DNA from: Tannerellaceae bacterium
GTDB taxonomy: Bacteria; Bacteroidota; Bacteroidia; Bacteroidales; Tannerellaceae
Reading direction: 5' to 3'
NCBI GenBank assembly: GCA_031280645.1
Contig: JAITGL010000051.1
Coordinates: 1 to 14,838 of the forward strand
Length of the DNA: 14,838 nt
This document shows positions 1 to 7,907 of the stretch, in pieces. How positions within the stretch are numbered: the first letter of the stretch is position 1; every line of letters starts with the position of its first letter. The translations under genes were made by a program, and so were the position numbers. Under the pieces are notes generated by a model. That model was not told the DNA's origin. It was given only the letters and a program-made list of their open reading frames with translations, and searched no databases.

Positions 1-98
1 CGCAAGGTTTTCTGTTTTACCTTGCCCTTTTCACGGATATGATCAACTATCAAAATAGTGACCTTACCGTTATGCCGTTCTCGTGTCCTTATAAACAT
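1..98 (-). CDS. Transposase N-terminus, IS1634/IS4-superfamily-like (partial, runs off left edge)
   Basis: The leftward frame starts at the ATG read from 98-96 and stays open for 32 codons to the window edge. It begins MFIRTRERHNGKVTILIVDH and continues with a basic stretch ending KVKQKTL. This MFIR-type opening, followed by a short beta-rich segment and a 'GKVKQ+TL' motif, is how IS1634/IS4-superfamily DDE transposases of Bacteroidales typically begin; that assignment is from memory of the family. The catalytic DDE domain is outside the window. A Bacteroidota -7 box (103-110) sits directly upstream, so the mRNA would be nearly leaderless. Two in-frame ATGs 9 and 10 codons upstream are alternative starts, but both lie upstream of that promoter box. 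The exact IS family is uncertain. Confidence 0.62.
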   Translation of the reverse strand, partial: MFIRTRERHNGKVTILIVDHIREKGKVKQKTL

Positions 99-102
99 GG
101 CA

Positions 103-133
103 CAAAGATATAGAGCCTCCATCATAACTAAAA
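103..133 (-). promoter_or_regulatory. Promoter for the left-edge transposase
   Basis: Read leftward, TATCTTTG (110-103) matches the Bacteroidota -7 consensus TAnnTTTG exactly. A T-rich TTTT lies 19 bp upstream in the -33 position. The predicted start of transcription falls at about 97-99, essentially on the ATG at 98. Confidence 0.5.
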
Positions 134-280
134 GAAAATCAGCGATTTTATGCCGTCGTCCACTACAAAGCAGTTTGAGTGAGACGAGTGTTGTAACTGC
201 CTTTCAATCAGAGGTGGGTATAGAAGGAGATGGAGGGAGACCGTCAAAGTCGGGTGATGGCTTTTGTTCATTAATGTAAG

Positions 281-826
281 ATGAAAGATACTTTTGAGAA
301 GCTCAAAGGCAAAAGCGTAGGGCTTATACGTGCCGAAATATTTATTTAGCGATCTCCTAAACGCTCGTTTAGCAATCCCCTAAATGACAATTAGAGGATT
401 AACAAACGCCCAATGCTTGTGGTAAACAACTTTCCCTTTTCCTCCAAGAGCATCAATACCGCGATTATATATACAGTTGCTTTATTACCAATATGAACCT
501 GTCGGCCAAGATGATTTACGATTTGTATTGTAATAGAGCCGATGCGGAAAATCAAATCAAAGAGGAAAAGAAGACTTTGGAGCCTCAAGTTTTGTTAATC
601 ATAACTGTTGGGCTACAGAATCCGCACTCAAATTTGTTATGATGCCTATAACCTGATGAACCTGTTTCGACAGGCCGTCTTGGGTGCCGCAACAATATAG
701 CATCAGCTCAAAACGCTTCGCTATGAAGTTTTCGCCATAGGAGGCTATATGATTAAAAGAGGAAATTCCGGAATACTCAAACTTTCCTTAGACATGAAAA
801 GAAGAGAGTGGTTCTGCAGATTATAG
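281..826 (+). pseudogene. Decayed IS1380-family transposase
   Basis: Pieces of one transposase can be read in changing frames. Positions 281-325 give FEKLKGKSVGLIRAE, matching the strand before the first catalytic Asp in IS1380-type enzymes (usually ...RADSGF). From 403 the text resumes downstream of the missing core with GKQLSLF, then YSCFITNMNLSAKMIYDLYCNRADAENQIKE (written here as key residues; 472-564), the C-terminal 'Y-RADAEN-IKE-K' signature. A frameshift near 570 continues it (DFG...WATESALKFVM), a second near 640 gives AYNLMNLFRQAVLG, and an in-frame TAG lies at 698-700. The tail (LKTLRYEVFAIGGYMIK, MKRREWF) ends at a TAG at 824-826. Frameshifts, a stop and a deletion of the central catalytic region make it non-functional. 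Family assignment rests on the remembered motif order. Confidence 0.72.
345..384. repeat. Two 17-bp direct repeats overlapping a short palindrome
   Basis: TTTAGCGATCTCCTAAA (345-361) and TTTAGCAATCCCCTAAA (368-384) match at 15 of 17 positions with a 23-bp period. Their junction forms the inverted repeat CTAAACG-CT-CGTTTAG (357-372). They lie inside the decayed transposase where its catalytic core is missing, so they may mark an old insertion or deletion junction. No function is assigned. Confidence 0.5.
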
Positions 827-919
827 AGCTCTGCCCAAATCAGGAGTAACCCTTTCGTACTCAATAGCTGAGTTTAATGACTATTCTGGGTTAATCATAT
901 TTCCATATCTCCAAACCGC

Positions 920-970
920 TAAAAAAGAAAAACCTTCATATTACCTCTTAAAGGATGTAATATGAAGGTT
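920..970 (-). terminator. Leftward rho-independent terminator
   Basis: A perfect 14-bp inverted repeat, AACCTTCATATTAC (931-944) and GTAATATGAAGGTT (957-970), has a 12-nt loop. Read leftward it is followed by TTTCTTTTTT (930-921), the layout of an intrinsic terminator. On the right-hand strand no T-tract follows it, so it works mainly for leftward transcripts. It closes the unit that starts near 1130. Confidence 0.72.
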
Positions 971-1105
971 GGCGATATATTGGTTGGCGTTAAAACTATA
1001 TTTTGTTTTGACCGTTGATATATTTCTTGAACGTTTACTTGTTCTTTTGCAACTTTCGCAAATCACTATGATTACAATTGCTATAGCAGTAAGGACTAAT
1101 ATCAA
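941..1105 (-). CDS. Candidate small membrane peptide in an independent transcription unit
   Basis: Not recognised. Between a leftward promoter (1137-1167) and a leftward terminator (920-970) lies a frame open for at least 54 codons. From the TTG read at 1105 it starts MILVLTAIAIVIIVICESCK, one clean hydrophobic helix of about 15 residues, followed by a Lys/Arg/Ser-rich stretch and a TAA (943-941) within the terminator stem. Upstream residues in the same frame read KEIAEDSN, which would suit a longer form starting at ATA. There is no ATG, which weakens the case for translation. The unit could instead be a non-coding RNA of about 210 nt. Short hydrophobic peptides with a basic tail resemble type I toxins, but nothing here proves that. 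Confidence 0.3.
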   Translation of the reverse strand: MILVLTAIAIVIIVICESCKRTSKRSRNISTVKTKYSFNANQYIANLHITSFKR

Positions 1106-1136
1106 ATTAGAATCTTCTGCTATTTCTTTAACGCTG

Positions 1137-1167
1137 CAAAGATATGTATATTTTTGAATCGGTCAAA
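1137..1167 (-). promoter_or_regulatory. Consensus Bacteroidota promoter, leftward
   Basis: TTTG (1167-1164), a 19-bp spacer and TATCTTTG (1144-1137) match the -33/-7 consensus perfectly. The transcript would start near 1130 and end at the 931-970 hairpin, giving about 210 nt. Confidence 0.68.
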
Positions 1168-1170
1168 TCG

Positions 1171-1569
1171 TGAATTTTGTTTTGCAAGTAAAAAACGATA
1201 AACCTTGTCGTTTTTAATGTTTTTTAAGAACTCAGCACCACTAATCCATGATATCCACACAAGATTCAATTAGCAAATCTAGTCACAATCCGGTAGGTTG
1301 GAAAACATTTGATTTCTAACATCAGATGAAATCGCCGTAGCAATAAGCCTACAAGATTAATTTTCCTTGTCGTCCGCTAATCGTATAATATAATACAGAC
1401 TCATCGTTGGAGAATGGGGCAGGATCGAATTTCTGATAATGACAAAACTATATTTCATGAACTCACAAGCGGAACATACGTAACAACTCCTCCCAAACCT
1501 AGTCTGTCCTTAAACGCCACCCGATATCTACAACATAGCCATAATGTCTGCGATTACTTTGTGCTCGAC
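1171..1569. other. Intergenic stretch with no recognisable gene
   Basis: About 400 AT-rich bases between the small leftward unit and the ffh promoter. The open frames here (for example 64 codons at 1414-1608, rightward) have no recognisable motif, lack a promoter of their own, and run into the ffh promoter. I see no RNA gene or repeat. It may be further decayed mobile DNA. Confidence 0.5.
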
Positions 1570-1600
1570 TTTCAATTGAATCAGCTTTTCCATATATTTG
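1570..1600 (+). promoter_or_regulatory. Promoter of the ffh-folD-capA-like operon
   Basis: TTTC (1570-1573), a 19-bp spacer and TATATTTG (1593-1600) match the Bacteroidota consensus with one mismatch in the -33 box. Transcription would start near 1606, leaving a leader of about 33 nt before the ffh ATG at 1639. Confidence 0.68.
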
Positions 1601-1638
1601 CATCATGATGAATTATTATAAATCAATACAATTTGGAA

Positions 1639-2970
1639 ATGTTTGAGAATTTAAGCGACAGGTTAGAAAAGTCATTCAAATTACTAAAAGGCGAAGGCCG
1701 TATCACGGAAATCAACATTGCAGAAACTCTGAAAGACGTTCGCAAGGCATTGCTTGAAGCCGACGTCAATTACAAAGTAGCAAAACAGTTTACCGATGCG
1801 GTAAAGGAAAAAGCTATCGGGCAGAACGTCCTCAAAACCGTTAAGCCTGACCAACTAATGGTAAAAATCGTTCACGATGAATTGGCCTCGCTTATGGGTG
1901 GACACGCCACTGAGATCAATCTGAAAGGTAATCCGGCAGTGATACTCATGTCGGGCCTCCAAGGATCGGGAAAAACAACCGCTTCGGGTAAACTTGCATA
2001 TATGTTGAAGCATAAACGCGGCAAAAAGCCCCTCCTTGTTGCATGCGACGTTTATCGTCCCGCCGCAATTGAACAGTTGCGTATCCTGGGAGAGCAAATC
2101 GGAGTGACCGTATACGATGAATCCGGTAATACCAATCCTGTGCTTATTGCTCAACACGCTATCAAGGAGGCACGGCTCAAAGCTTACGACGTTGTAATCG
2201 TGGATACGGCTGGGCGTCTTGCTATCGACGAGCAGATGATGCAGGAAATTTATGCAATAAAAGAAGCGATCAGGCCACATGAAACCCTCTTCGTTGTTGA
2301 TGCTATGACTGGACAGGATGCCGTGAATACATCGAAAGAATTCAACGAACGGTTAAATTTTGACGGGGTGATCCTTACCAAGCTCGATGGCGATACCAGA
2401 GGCGGAGCAGCCCTCTCAATCAGTACCGTGGTTAACAAGCCGATCAAATTTGTCGGAATAGGCGAGAAGATGGATGCGCTTGATGTGTTCTATCCCGAAC
2501 GAATGGCTAATCGCATCCTTGGAATGGGCGACGTTGTTTCCTTCGTGGAGAAAGCGCAGGAACAGTTCTCGGAGGAAGAAGCACTCAGATTGCAGAAGAA
2601 GATAAAGAAGAATCAGCTTGATTTAAACGATTTCATGACCCAGCTCCGCCAACTTAAAAAGATTGGCAATATAAAAGACATGGCTGCCATGGTACCAGGA
2701 CTCGGTAAAATGGTAAAGGATACAGATATAGACGAAGGCATGCTTAACCGTATTGACGCCATCATCCTCTCCATGACTCCAGAAGAACGCAGCAACCCGG
2801 CCATACTCAACTCATCGCGCCGCAATCGAATTGCCGCAGGGAGCGGTACTACCCTACAAGATATAAACATGCTCCTAAAACAATTCGACGGAGTACGCAA
2901 AATGATGCAGAAGGCAGTCAACGGCACTATACCCGATCCTCGCAATTTAATGAATCTTAGAAGAAGATAA
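1639..2970 (+). CDS. ffh: Signal recognition particle GTPase Ffh (SRP54)
   Basis: This is the protein subunit of the bacterial signal recognition particle. It binds 4.5S RNA and signal sequences of nascent membrane proteins and docks with FtsY at the inner membrane. The 443 residues match the usual family length. The order is an N-terminal helical bundle (about 1-85), a GTPase domain with [10 protein letters not shown]-loop (106-114), DVYRPAA (137-143), DTAGR (189-193) and TKLD (247-250), then the Met-rich M domain (about 325-430). The M domain includes a long Met-containing finger loop region and the RNA-binding segment around [13 protein letters not shown] chose the ATG at 1639 ([12 protein letters not shown]) because this is the normal family N-terminus; an in-frame TTG at 1633 would add only two residues. 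It is the first gene of an operon, with folD starting 1 bp after its stop. Confidence 0.97.
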   Translation: MFENLSDRLEKSFKLLKGEGRITEINIAETLKDVRKALLEADVNYKVAKQFTDAVKEKAIGQNVLKTVKPDQLMVKIVHDELASLMGGHATEINLKGNPAVILMSGLQGSGKTTASGKLAYMLKHKRGKKPLLVACDVYRPAAIEQLRILGEQIGVTVYDESGNTNPVLIAQHAIKEARLKAYDVVIVDTAGRLAIDEQMMQEIYAIKEAIRPHETLFVVDAMTGQDAVNTSKEFNERLNFDGVILTKLDGDTRGGAALSISTVVNKPIKFVGIGEKMDALDVFYPERMANRILGMGDVVSFVEKAQEQFSEEEALRLQKKIKKNQLDLNDFMTQLRQLKKIGNIKDMAAMVPGLGKMVKDTDIDEGMLNRIDAIILSMTPEERSNPAILNSSRRNRIAAGSGTTLQDINMLLKQFDGVRKMMQKAVNGTIPDPRNLMNLRRR

Positions 2971-2971
2971 T

Positions 2972-3853
2972 ATGCAAATAATCGACGGAAAGGCCGTAGC
3001 CGCACATATTAAGGCAGAAATATCGGCCAATGTAAAACAAATGCAGGCCTCCGGACGGAACGTACCATGCCTCGCAGCTATCCTCGTAGGCAGCGACGGC
3101 GCCAGCGAAACGTACGTTGCCGGAAAAGTAAGAACATGCGCTGAGCTTGGCTTTCGATCCTCGCTCATCAGATACGACGGCAATGTCGGCGAGGAGGAAT
3201 TGCTCAATTGCATCCGGTGCTTGAATAACGACGATCAAATCGACGGATTTATTGTACAACTCCCATTGCCGAAGCATATCTCCGAAGCAAAAATCATTGA
3301 AGCGATAGACTATCGTAAAGACGTCGACGGATTCCATCCCGTTAATATCGGACGTATGTCGGCCGGGCTTCCCTGCTTCCTCCCCGCAACGCCCGCCGGA
3401 ATCCTCGATCTCCTCCTATATTATAATATAGAAACAAAAGGCAAGCATTGCGTTGTGATAGGCCGTAGCCGTATCGTTGGTAAGCCTATGGCAATGCTGA
3501 TGATGCAAAAGTCGTCGCCGGGCGATTGCACCGTTACTGTTTGTCATAGCCGGTCGAGCAACCTTCGCGAAATGTGCCTCTCGGCAGATATTATAGTAGT
3601 AGCCCTCGGAGTTCCCGAATTTCTGAAGGCCGATATGGTACGTTCCGGAGCGGTGGTGATCGACGTCGGACTAACGCGCATGCCTAGCAGCGTTACCGCA
3701 AGTGGATACAAAGCCGTAGGCGATGTTAAGTTCGACGAAGTCGCCCTCAAATGCTCATGGATTACCCCCGTTCCCGGTGGCGTAGGCCCAATGACTATCG
3801 TTTCCTTAATGAAAAATACATGGCTGGCCGCCACAAAGGCCATTTATCCGTGA
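2972..3853 (+). CDS. folD: Bifunctional methylenetetrahydrofolate dehydrogenase/cyclohydrolase FolD
   Basis: This cytoplasmic enzyme interconverts 5,10-methylene-, 5,10-methenyl- and 10-formyl-tetrahydrofolate using NADP, supplying one-carbon units for purines and formyl-Met. At 293 residues it has normal length. Visible landmarks are the catalytic pair Y48 and K52 (ETYVAGK), QLPLP (96-100), KDVDGFHP (116-123), the nucleotide-binding GRSRIVGKP (164-172) and the C-terminal [11 protein letters not shown] (265-275). The conserved PCTP loop reads PATP (138-141), a Cys-to-Ala change that I would expect to be tolerated. The ATG is 1 bp after the ffh stop and its own stop overlaps the next gene, so co-transcription is nearly certain. 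ffh-folD adjacency is, as I recall, common in Bacteroidales. Confidence 0.97.
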   Translation: MQIIDGKAVAAHIKAEISANVKQMQASGRNVPCLAAILVGSDGASETYVAGKVRTCAELGFRSSLIRYDGNVGEEELLNCIRCLNNDDQIDGFIVQLPLPKHISEAKIIEAIDYRKDVDGFHPVNIGRMSAGLPCFLPATPAGILDLLLYYNIETKGKHCVVIGRSRIVGKPMAMLMMQKSSPGDCTVTVCHSRSSNLREMCLSADIIVVALGVPEFLKADMVRSGAVVIDVGLTRMPSSVTASGYKAVGDVKFDEVALKCSWITPVPGGVGPMTIVSLMKNTWLAATKAIYP

Positions 3854-5013
3854 AATACCGCCGATGGCTGGCCGCCGCGCCCACATGCTTGCTCCTGCAC
3901 GCCGCTATCGCCCAAAAAGAAGTAACACTGCTCTTTGCCGGCGATGCGATGCAGCATCAATCGCAGCTTGCGAGCGCACGGCGCAACGATGGATACGATT
4001 ATTATTCATATTTCAAACACCTCCGCGCCGAAATTGCCTCGGCCGACATCGCCGTAGTTAATCTTGAAGTAACCCTTGGAGGTTCTCCATTTACCGGATA
4101 CCCGCAATTCTCAGCACCCGACGAATTTGCATTTGCATTGAAGGATGCCGGATTCAACGTTGTTCTCAACGCCAATAATCATATACTCGACCGCGGCAGC
4201 CGCGGCCTCAGACGCACACTCGATGTGCTCGATGCTATACCCGTTGCCCACACCGGAGCTTTCCGGAACTACTACGAGCGTAGCATCCTCAATCCGCTTA
4301 TAGTTGTAGCACAGGACATCCGCTTCGCTATGCTTAATTATACTTATGGAACCAACGGCATCGTTGCGCAGCCTCCCGTAGTTGTGAATTATATCGACCG
4401 CGAGCAAATATTGAGCGACATAGCCAAGGCACGCAGCCTAAATGCTGATATAATCGTTGCAAACATGCACTGGGGCGACGAGTATCGACTGATTCAAAAT
4501 CAGGAGCAAGATGCGCTTGCCGATTTCATGATCCGCGAAGGCGTTGATCTCGTTATCGGTTCGCATCCGCATGTGGTGCAGCCCTCAAGGGCGATGATCG
4601 ATTTGCATGGGAATATCTCTAATATTGTGGTATATTCTCTTGGCAATTTAGTGTCGGGGATGATTGCGCCCAATACTTACGGAGGGCAAATCGTTAAAGT
4701 GGTTGTTGAGAAGTCGCCCTTCCGACAGGCCGTGATCAAGCGGGCGGAGTATGCGCTGGTGTATCGTTATAAGGATAGCACGGGAGGAATGGTTGATTTT
4801 TCCGTAATACCCGTGAGCCATGCCGAGCGTGCCGATAGCATCCCGACCATTGAGCTAAACCATGCCGATTACAACATGATGATGCGCTTTGCAGAATCGG
4901 CCCGCAAATTGTTTGGGCGTTACAACATCGGCGTTACAGAGTATAAGCCTCGCCTTTGTATAGGAGATACGGCAACGTATCCTGATTTTTCTTCAATAAT
5001 ATTTGGAGATTAA
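3850..5013 (+). CDS. CapA-family (PGA_cap) secreted metallophosphoesterase-like protein
   Basis: A 387-residue exported protein of the CapA/PgsA poly-gamma-glutamate capsule family, which has a calcineurin-like phosphoesterase fold. From the GTG start at 3850 it has a short signal peptide (KYRR, hydrophobic to about residue 19, AIA/Q cleavage near 21). Metal-site motifs follow: GD (31-32), NLE (71-73), NANNHILD (107-114), MHWGDEY (206-212) and GSHPHV (237-242). Many relatives act in cell-envelope metabolism with no capsule made, so the substrate here is unknown. The GTG overlaps the folD stop by 4 bp (GTGA); an in-frame ATG at 3820 would put 10 extra polar residues before the signal peptide and is less likely. 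The last codons carry the -33 box of the tRNA-His promoter. Confidence 0.86.
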   Translation: MKYRRWLAAAPTCLLLHAAIAQKEVTLLFAGDAMQHQSQLASARRNDGYDYYSYFKHLRAEIASADIAVVNLEVTLGGSPFTGYPQFSAPDEFAFALKDAGFNVVLNANNHILDRGSRGLRRTLDVLDAIPVAHTGAFRNYYERSILNPLIVVAQDIRFAMLNYTYGTNGIVAQPPVVVNYIDREQILSDIAKARSLNADIIVANMHWGDEYRLIQNQEQDALADFMIREGVDLVIGSHPHVVQPSRAMIDLHGNISNIVVYSLGNLVSGMIAPNTYGGQIVKVVVEKSPFRQAVIKRAEYALVYRYKDSTGGMVDFSVIPVSHAERADSIPTIELNHADYNMMMRFAESARKLFGRYNIGVTEYKPRLCIGDTATYPDFSSIIFGD

Positions 5014-5032
5014 GAAGATTATTGTACTTTTG
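5002..5032 (+). promoter_or_regulatory. tRNA-His promoter overlapping the capA-like 3' end
   Basis: TTTG (5002-5005), exactly 19 bp, then TACTTTTG (5025-5032) is a perfect -33/-7 match. The -33 box is within the final codons of the upstream gene and the start point would be about 12-14 bp before the tRNA. Confidence 0.72.
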
Positions 5033-5050
5033 TCGCCGAAAGAAAAAATG

Positions 5051-5124
5051 GTGAATGTAGCTCAGCAGGTTAGAGCATCAGATTGTGGTTCTGAGGGTCG
5101 TGGGTTCGAGCCCCATCTTTCACC
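5051..5124 (+). tRNA. tRNA-His (anticodon GTG)
   Basis: A full cloverleaf can be drawn by eye. The D stem is GCTC/GAGC. The anticodon stem is TCAGA/TCTGA with loop TTGTGGT, anticodon GTG at 5085-5087. The T stem is GTGGG/CCCAT with loop TTCGAGC. The acceptor stem GTGAATG/CTTTCAC has one T-T mismatch at its sixth pair. A genomic G at 5050 supplies the G-1 specific to tRNA-His, opposite discriminator C73 (5124). CCA is not encoded, so it must be added by nucleotidyltransferase. Confidence 0.95.
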
Positions 5125-5146
5125 CGGATATTTTAGATGGTGACGA

Positions 5147-5192
5147 GGTCGGAAGTTTACGGATTAAATCCCAACTTCCGGCCTTACTTTTT
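5147..5192 (+). terminator. Rho-independent terminator after tRNA-His
   Basis: An 11-bp stem, 5147-5157 (GGTCGGAAGTT) with 5173-5183 (AACTTCCGGCC), including one G-T pair, has a 15-nt loop and is followed by TTACTTTTT. It is well placed to end the tRNA transcript. Confidence 0.7.
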
Positions 5193-5510
5193 GTCTGTAT
5201 TCCATCTCCCCCTGTAAAAGTTTTGTTATTCTATTGAGAAGAACTTTGCCGGAACGCCTTCTGTAAGTCGGGAAAGTTGTACTTTCTCAAACCTTATCTT
5301 CGCAAGCTTGTGCGACGTAGCACCGGTTGAAAAATGCACCCGTTTTGTTATATGCGATAAACCGTTCAAAGCTTTTGCGATGTCGCACAATAAACTGATT
5401 GTCGAGAGGCATTTCATTATTACTGAGCTAAGGTCGATCTGCTATTTTACCGGCGTTGCAGCAACTGTCAATATTGCCTGAAAGAACTTCAACTGCTACA
5501 TCCCTCATCG
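5193..5510. other. Intergenic region between convergent units; only weak small ORFs
   Basis: This stretch separates the tRNA-His terminator from the 3' end of the leftward ResB-CcsA gene. A leftward frame of 63 codons (5417-5226, starting MKCLSTISLLCDIAKALNGL) has an ATG and a basic composition, and an overlapping frame gives MPLDNQFIVRHRKSFERFIA before stopping at 43 codons. Neither matches a family I know, and no -33/-7 promoter lies upstream. They could be a decayed gene fragment. No clear terminator for the CcsBA transcript is visible. Confidence 0.35.
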
Positions 5511-7808
5511 TCAATTCGCATACGAATGCATCCCACTCAAGAGGTAATTCACTCCAAAGTAGGTCATGAGAACTACGGCAAAAGCTATGGCGGCGGCTAA
5601 GTTGAACAGGCGAGGGTTGTTCCAGCGGGGAACCATGCGGAGGTGAAGTACAATGGCGTAGGCGAGGATGCAGATCAGCGCCCAGGTTTCTTTTGGATCC
5701 CAACCCCAATAGCGTCCCCAAGATTCGTTGGCCCATACGGCGCCGAGGAAGGTGCCGACCGTCATCAATGCAAGGCCTATCCATAGCGACATTTCGTTTA
5801 TTACGGTGAGCTCGGTTATGCGGGCCTGAGGGATGCGGAGGCGATGGGCGAAGCGTAGGAGAGCAAGGTTGTATAGGCCGAGAAGGCATCCAATACCGAA
5901 AAAACCGTAGGCAGCTACTATTACGGCTACATGAAACATTAACCATGGGGATTTCAGCACGGGCGCCAGCATGTTGATTTGTGGATCCATTGTGCTTAGC
6001 CCTGATACGAAAAGCATGATTCCACCGAAAAGTACAGCGAGGGCAAGTACTGGTAGGCTGCGCCGGGCAAACAACAAGCCGCCGCATACGCTTGCCCAGG
6101 CGACATATATCATGGTTTCGTAAGCGTTACTCCAGGGAGCGTATCCTCCGATGCGCCATCGCATACCCATGCCGAGCATTTGGTAGTGGAAAGTTACGAG
6201 TACTACGATACTGAGTATGCGTCCTGTCCATCGGAGCCACTTACGGTCGCGGATCATTGTTGAGAATCCTATTATGAGGAGGATGCCGCCGAGCGAGAGG
6301 TAGAGGATGCGGCAAATGCGGAATGGATTGAGGCGGTTATATCGTAGCTCGGCGTCGATTTTGGCAGGATCGACGACGAAGGTGGCGCTGGCTGACTGGA
6401 ATTGGAGGATGCTGTCGAGAGTCGCATTGGCGAGGTTGGGATCGGGGGTGCGTATGTTGTTAATGTAGGTATCGAACAGGCGGGTTACGGTCGCGGAGTC
6501 GGCGGGGGTAAAGAGGTGGGCGTTGCCGGGCGCTATCCATCGTTGCGACTTGTCGCCGGCGAGGGGGAATATGTTTAGGAGCTGGCGGTCGAAGAGGTCG
6601 TACAGGAGGTTGATTTGTTCGTTTAGCTTGAGCATGTCTTTGTCGTACCGGCTACGCTCGGCAGGCGATTTGCGGTAGGCTTCTTCTACTTCTTGCTGTA
6701 TAAGGTAGCTGCCGTTAATGTCGAATAAATCGAGGAATGAGCAGAGGTTGGCGTCGAGGAGGTATTTGTTGCGGATGTCGCGGTTGGGGATATTGATGAT
6801 GCGGATGTTCATCCATTGTTCAGGCCATGCGATGAGGCTGAGGAGGAATTGGTCGGGCGTGTAATCGCCAACGCTGCGGGCTTTGCTTACTTTGCGTATC
6901 ACGTCGGAGGCAAAGGTGTTGACGGGCATTACTCGTCCGTTGTACGATTGCATCGGTATGGCTCCGAATTGTTGGGCTATCTCTGGAGGGATTATATTGC
7001 GGGGCAGGGTATCCACTCCTTTGGCTGATGACGACTGTGCGGAGGCGGCGAGGATAAGCGCTGCTATTACGGGCGCTGCGGCTTTGAGCTCTTTAAGCTT
7101 CCGGCGTAGTTGGGCGAAGCGTGATCGGGGGCCTGCAAGGAAGAGGATGAATCCGGCGAGGAGGAGGCTATATCCGGCGTATGTAATGTTTCGGCCGGGT
7201 ACGTCGCGGTTGACCGAGAGTATTGTTCCGTTTTCATCGCTGTCGAACGATGATTGGAAGAGGCGATATCCTTTGATGTCGAACACGTGGTTCATAAATA
7301 TCCTTGCAGGGAAGCTCCGTCCGTCGACGTGTACAGTTACTTCGCTCTCGAAGGATGATGGGCTGGCTGATCCGGGGTATCGTACAAGGTTGAACTTTTG
7401 CAGCTCTACTTCAAACGGCAGCTTGGCGGTTGTAACTCCCTTTGAGGTGTGGATGGATATTTCGTTGCTACGTTGTCCTTCGCGCAGATGCAGTACGCCT
7501 TCTTGTCCGAAAAAGTGGGTAACGGCTGCGCCGACGAGTATTATAATGAAGGCAACATGTACGGCCAGCCCTCCCCAGCTCATGGAGCGTAGCAGCCGGC
7601 GGCGCAGGGTAAGTCCGATGAAACCGGCAATAATTACAAGCAGCAGGGCCATGAACGCCGGATTGTAGTAAATGATGCGCTTTGCCATCTCGGTTCCTGC
7701 ATATTTTTCTATAACGGTTGCAAGCGCGAGGGCTACGGCCCATACGGCAATCATGGCGATGGCGGCGGCGGGCGAGGTTAGTATTTTCTTGAGTAATGTT
7801 TTCATCAT
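5511..7808 (-). CDS. ccsBA: Fused ResB-CcsA cytochrome c biogenesis protein (System II haem export/ligation)
   Basis: A 765-residue inner-membrane protein that carries haem across the membrane and attaches it to CXXCH motifs of c-type apocytochromes. The N-terminal ResB-like part has membrane helices at about 14-33, 50-68 and 80-99, an outer beta-rich segment and a helix at 208-226. A large periplasmic middle region (about 265-490) follows, then a CcsA part with many helices, PWSNAYET (558-565) and the WWD haem motif WGRYWGWDPKETWAL (697-711). By analogy with characterised fused CcsBA proteins, H84 and H722 are likely membrane haem ligands and H626 and H761 the external ones; all four are present. 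It lies downstream of hexokinase on the same strand but behind a strong terminator. No cytochrome gene is in the window. A second in-frame ATG one codon later is an equal start. Confidence 0.93.
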   Translation of the reverse strand: MMKTLLKKILTSPAAAIAMIAVWAVALALATVIEKYAGTEMAKRIIYYNPAFMALLLVIIAGFIGLTLRRRLLRSMSWGGLAVHVAFIIILVGAAVTHFFGQEGVLHLREGQRSNEISIHTSKGVTTAKLPFEVELQKFNLVRYPGSASPSSFESEVTVHVDGRSFPARIFMNHVFDIKGYRLFQSSFDSDENGTILSVNRDVPGRNITYAGYSLLLAGFILFLAGPRSRFAQLRRKLKELKAAAPVIAALILAASAQSSSAKGVDTLPRNIIPPEIAQQFGAIPMQSYNGRVMPVNTFASDVIRKVSKARSVGDYTPDQFLLSLIAWPEQWMNIRIINIPNRDIRNKYLLDANLCSFLDLFDINGSYLIQQEVEEAYRKSPAERSRYDKDMLKLNEQINLLYDLFDRQLLNIFPLAGDKSQRWIAPGNAHLFTPADSATVTRLFDTYINNIRTPDPNLANATLDSILQFQSASATFVVDPAKIDAELRYNRLNPFRICRILYLSLGGILLIIGFSTMIRDRKWLRWTGRILSIVVLVTFHYQMLGMGMRWRIGGYAPWSNAYETMIYVAWASVCGGLLFARRSLPVLALAVLFGGIMLFVSGLSTMDPQINMLAPVLKSPWLMFHVAVIVAAYGFFGIGCLLGLYNLALLRFAHRLRIPQARITELTVINEMSLWIGLALMTVGTFLGAVWANESWGRYWGWDPKETWALICILAYAIVLHLRMVPRWNNPRLFNLAAAIAFAVVLMTYFGVNYLLSGMHSYAN

Positions 7809-7849
7809 CCTGATATTTATTTATGTGTATAATGTTTTACATCGCAACA

Positions 7850-7880
7850 AAGGCTGCCCTGATCGAAACCGGGCAGCCTT
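7850..7880. terminator. Strong hairpin terminator after hexokinase
   Basis: AAGGCTGCCC (7850-7859) and GGGCAGCCTT (7871-7880) form a perfect 10-bp GC-rich stem with an 11-nt loop. Read leftward it is followed by only a short T run (TTTGTTG), so it likely ends the hexokinase transcript and insulates the CcsBA gene, which must then have its own promoter. I see no clear consensus one. Confidence 0.65.
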
Positions 7881-7907
7881 CCGTATTGCGAGTATCTTAC
7901 GGTTGGG

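Noticed and set aside
58..279. 73-codon rightward frame at the left end
   Set aside because: It is antisense to the recognisable transposase N-terminus and its promoter, with no motif of its own.
969..1157. 62-codon rightward hydrophobic frame
   Set aside because: It is antisense to the leftward unit, which has a matching promoter and terminator; the rightward frame has neither.
5428..6087. 219-codon leftward frame
   Set aside because: It is a shadow of the CcsBA gene in a different frame, with Arg/Pro/His-rich composition.
6883..7668. 261-codon rightward frame opposite CcsBA
   Set aside because: It is an antisense shadow of a well-supported gene, with no motif or promoter.
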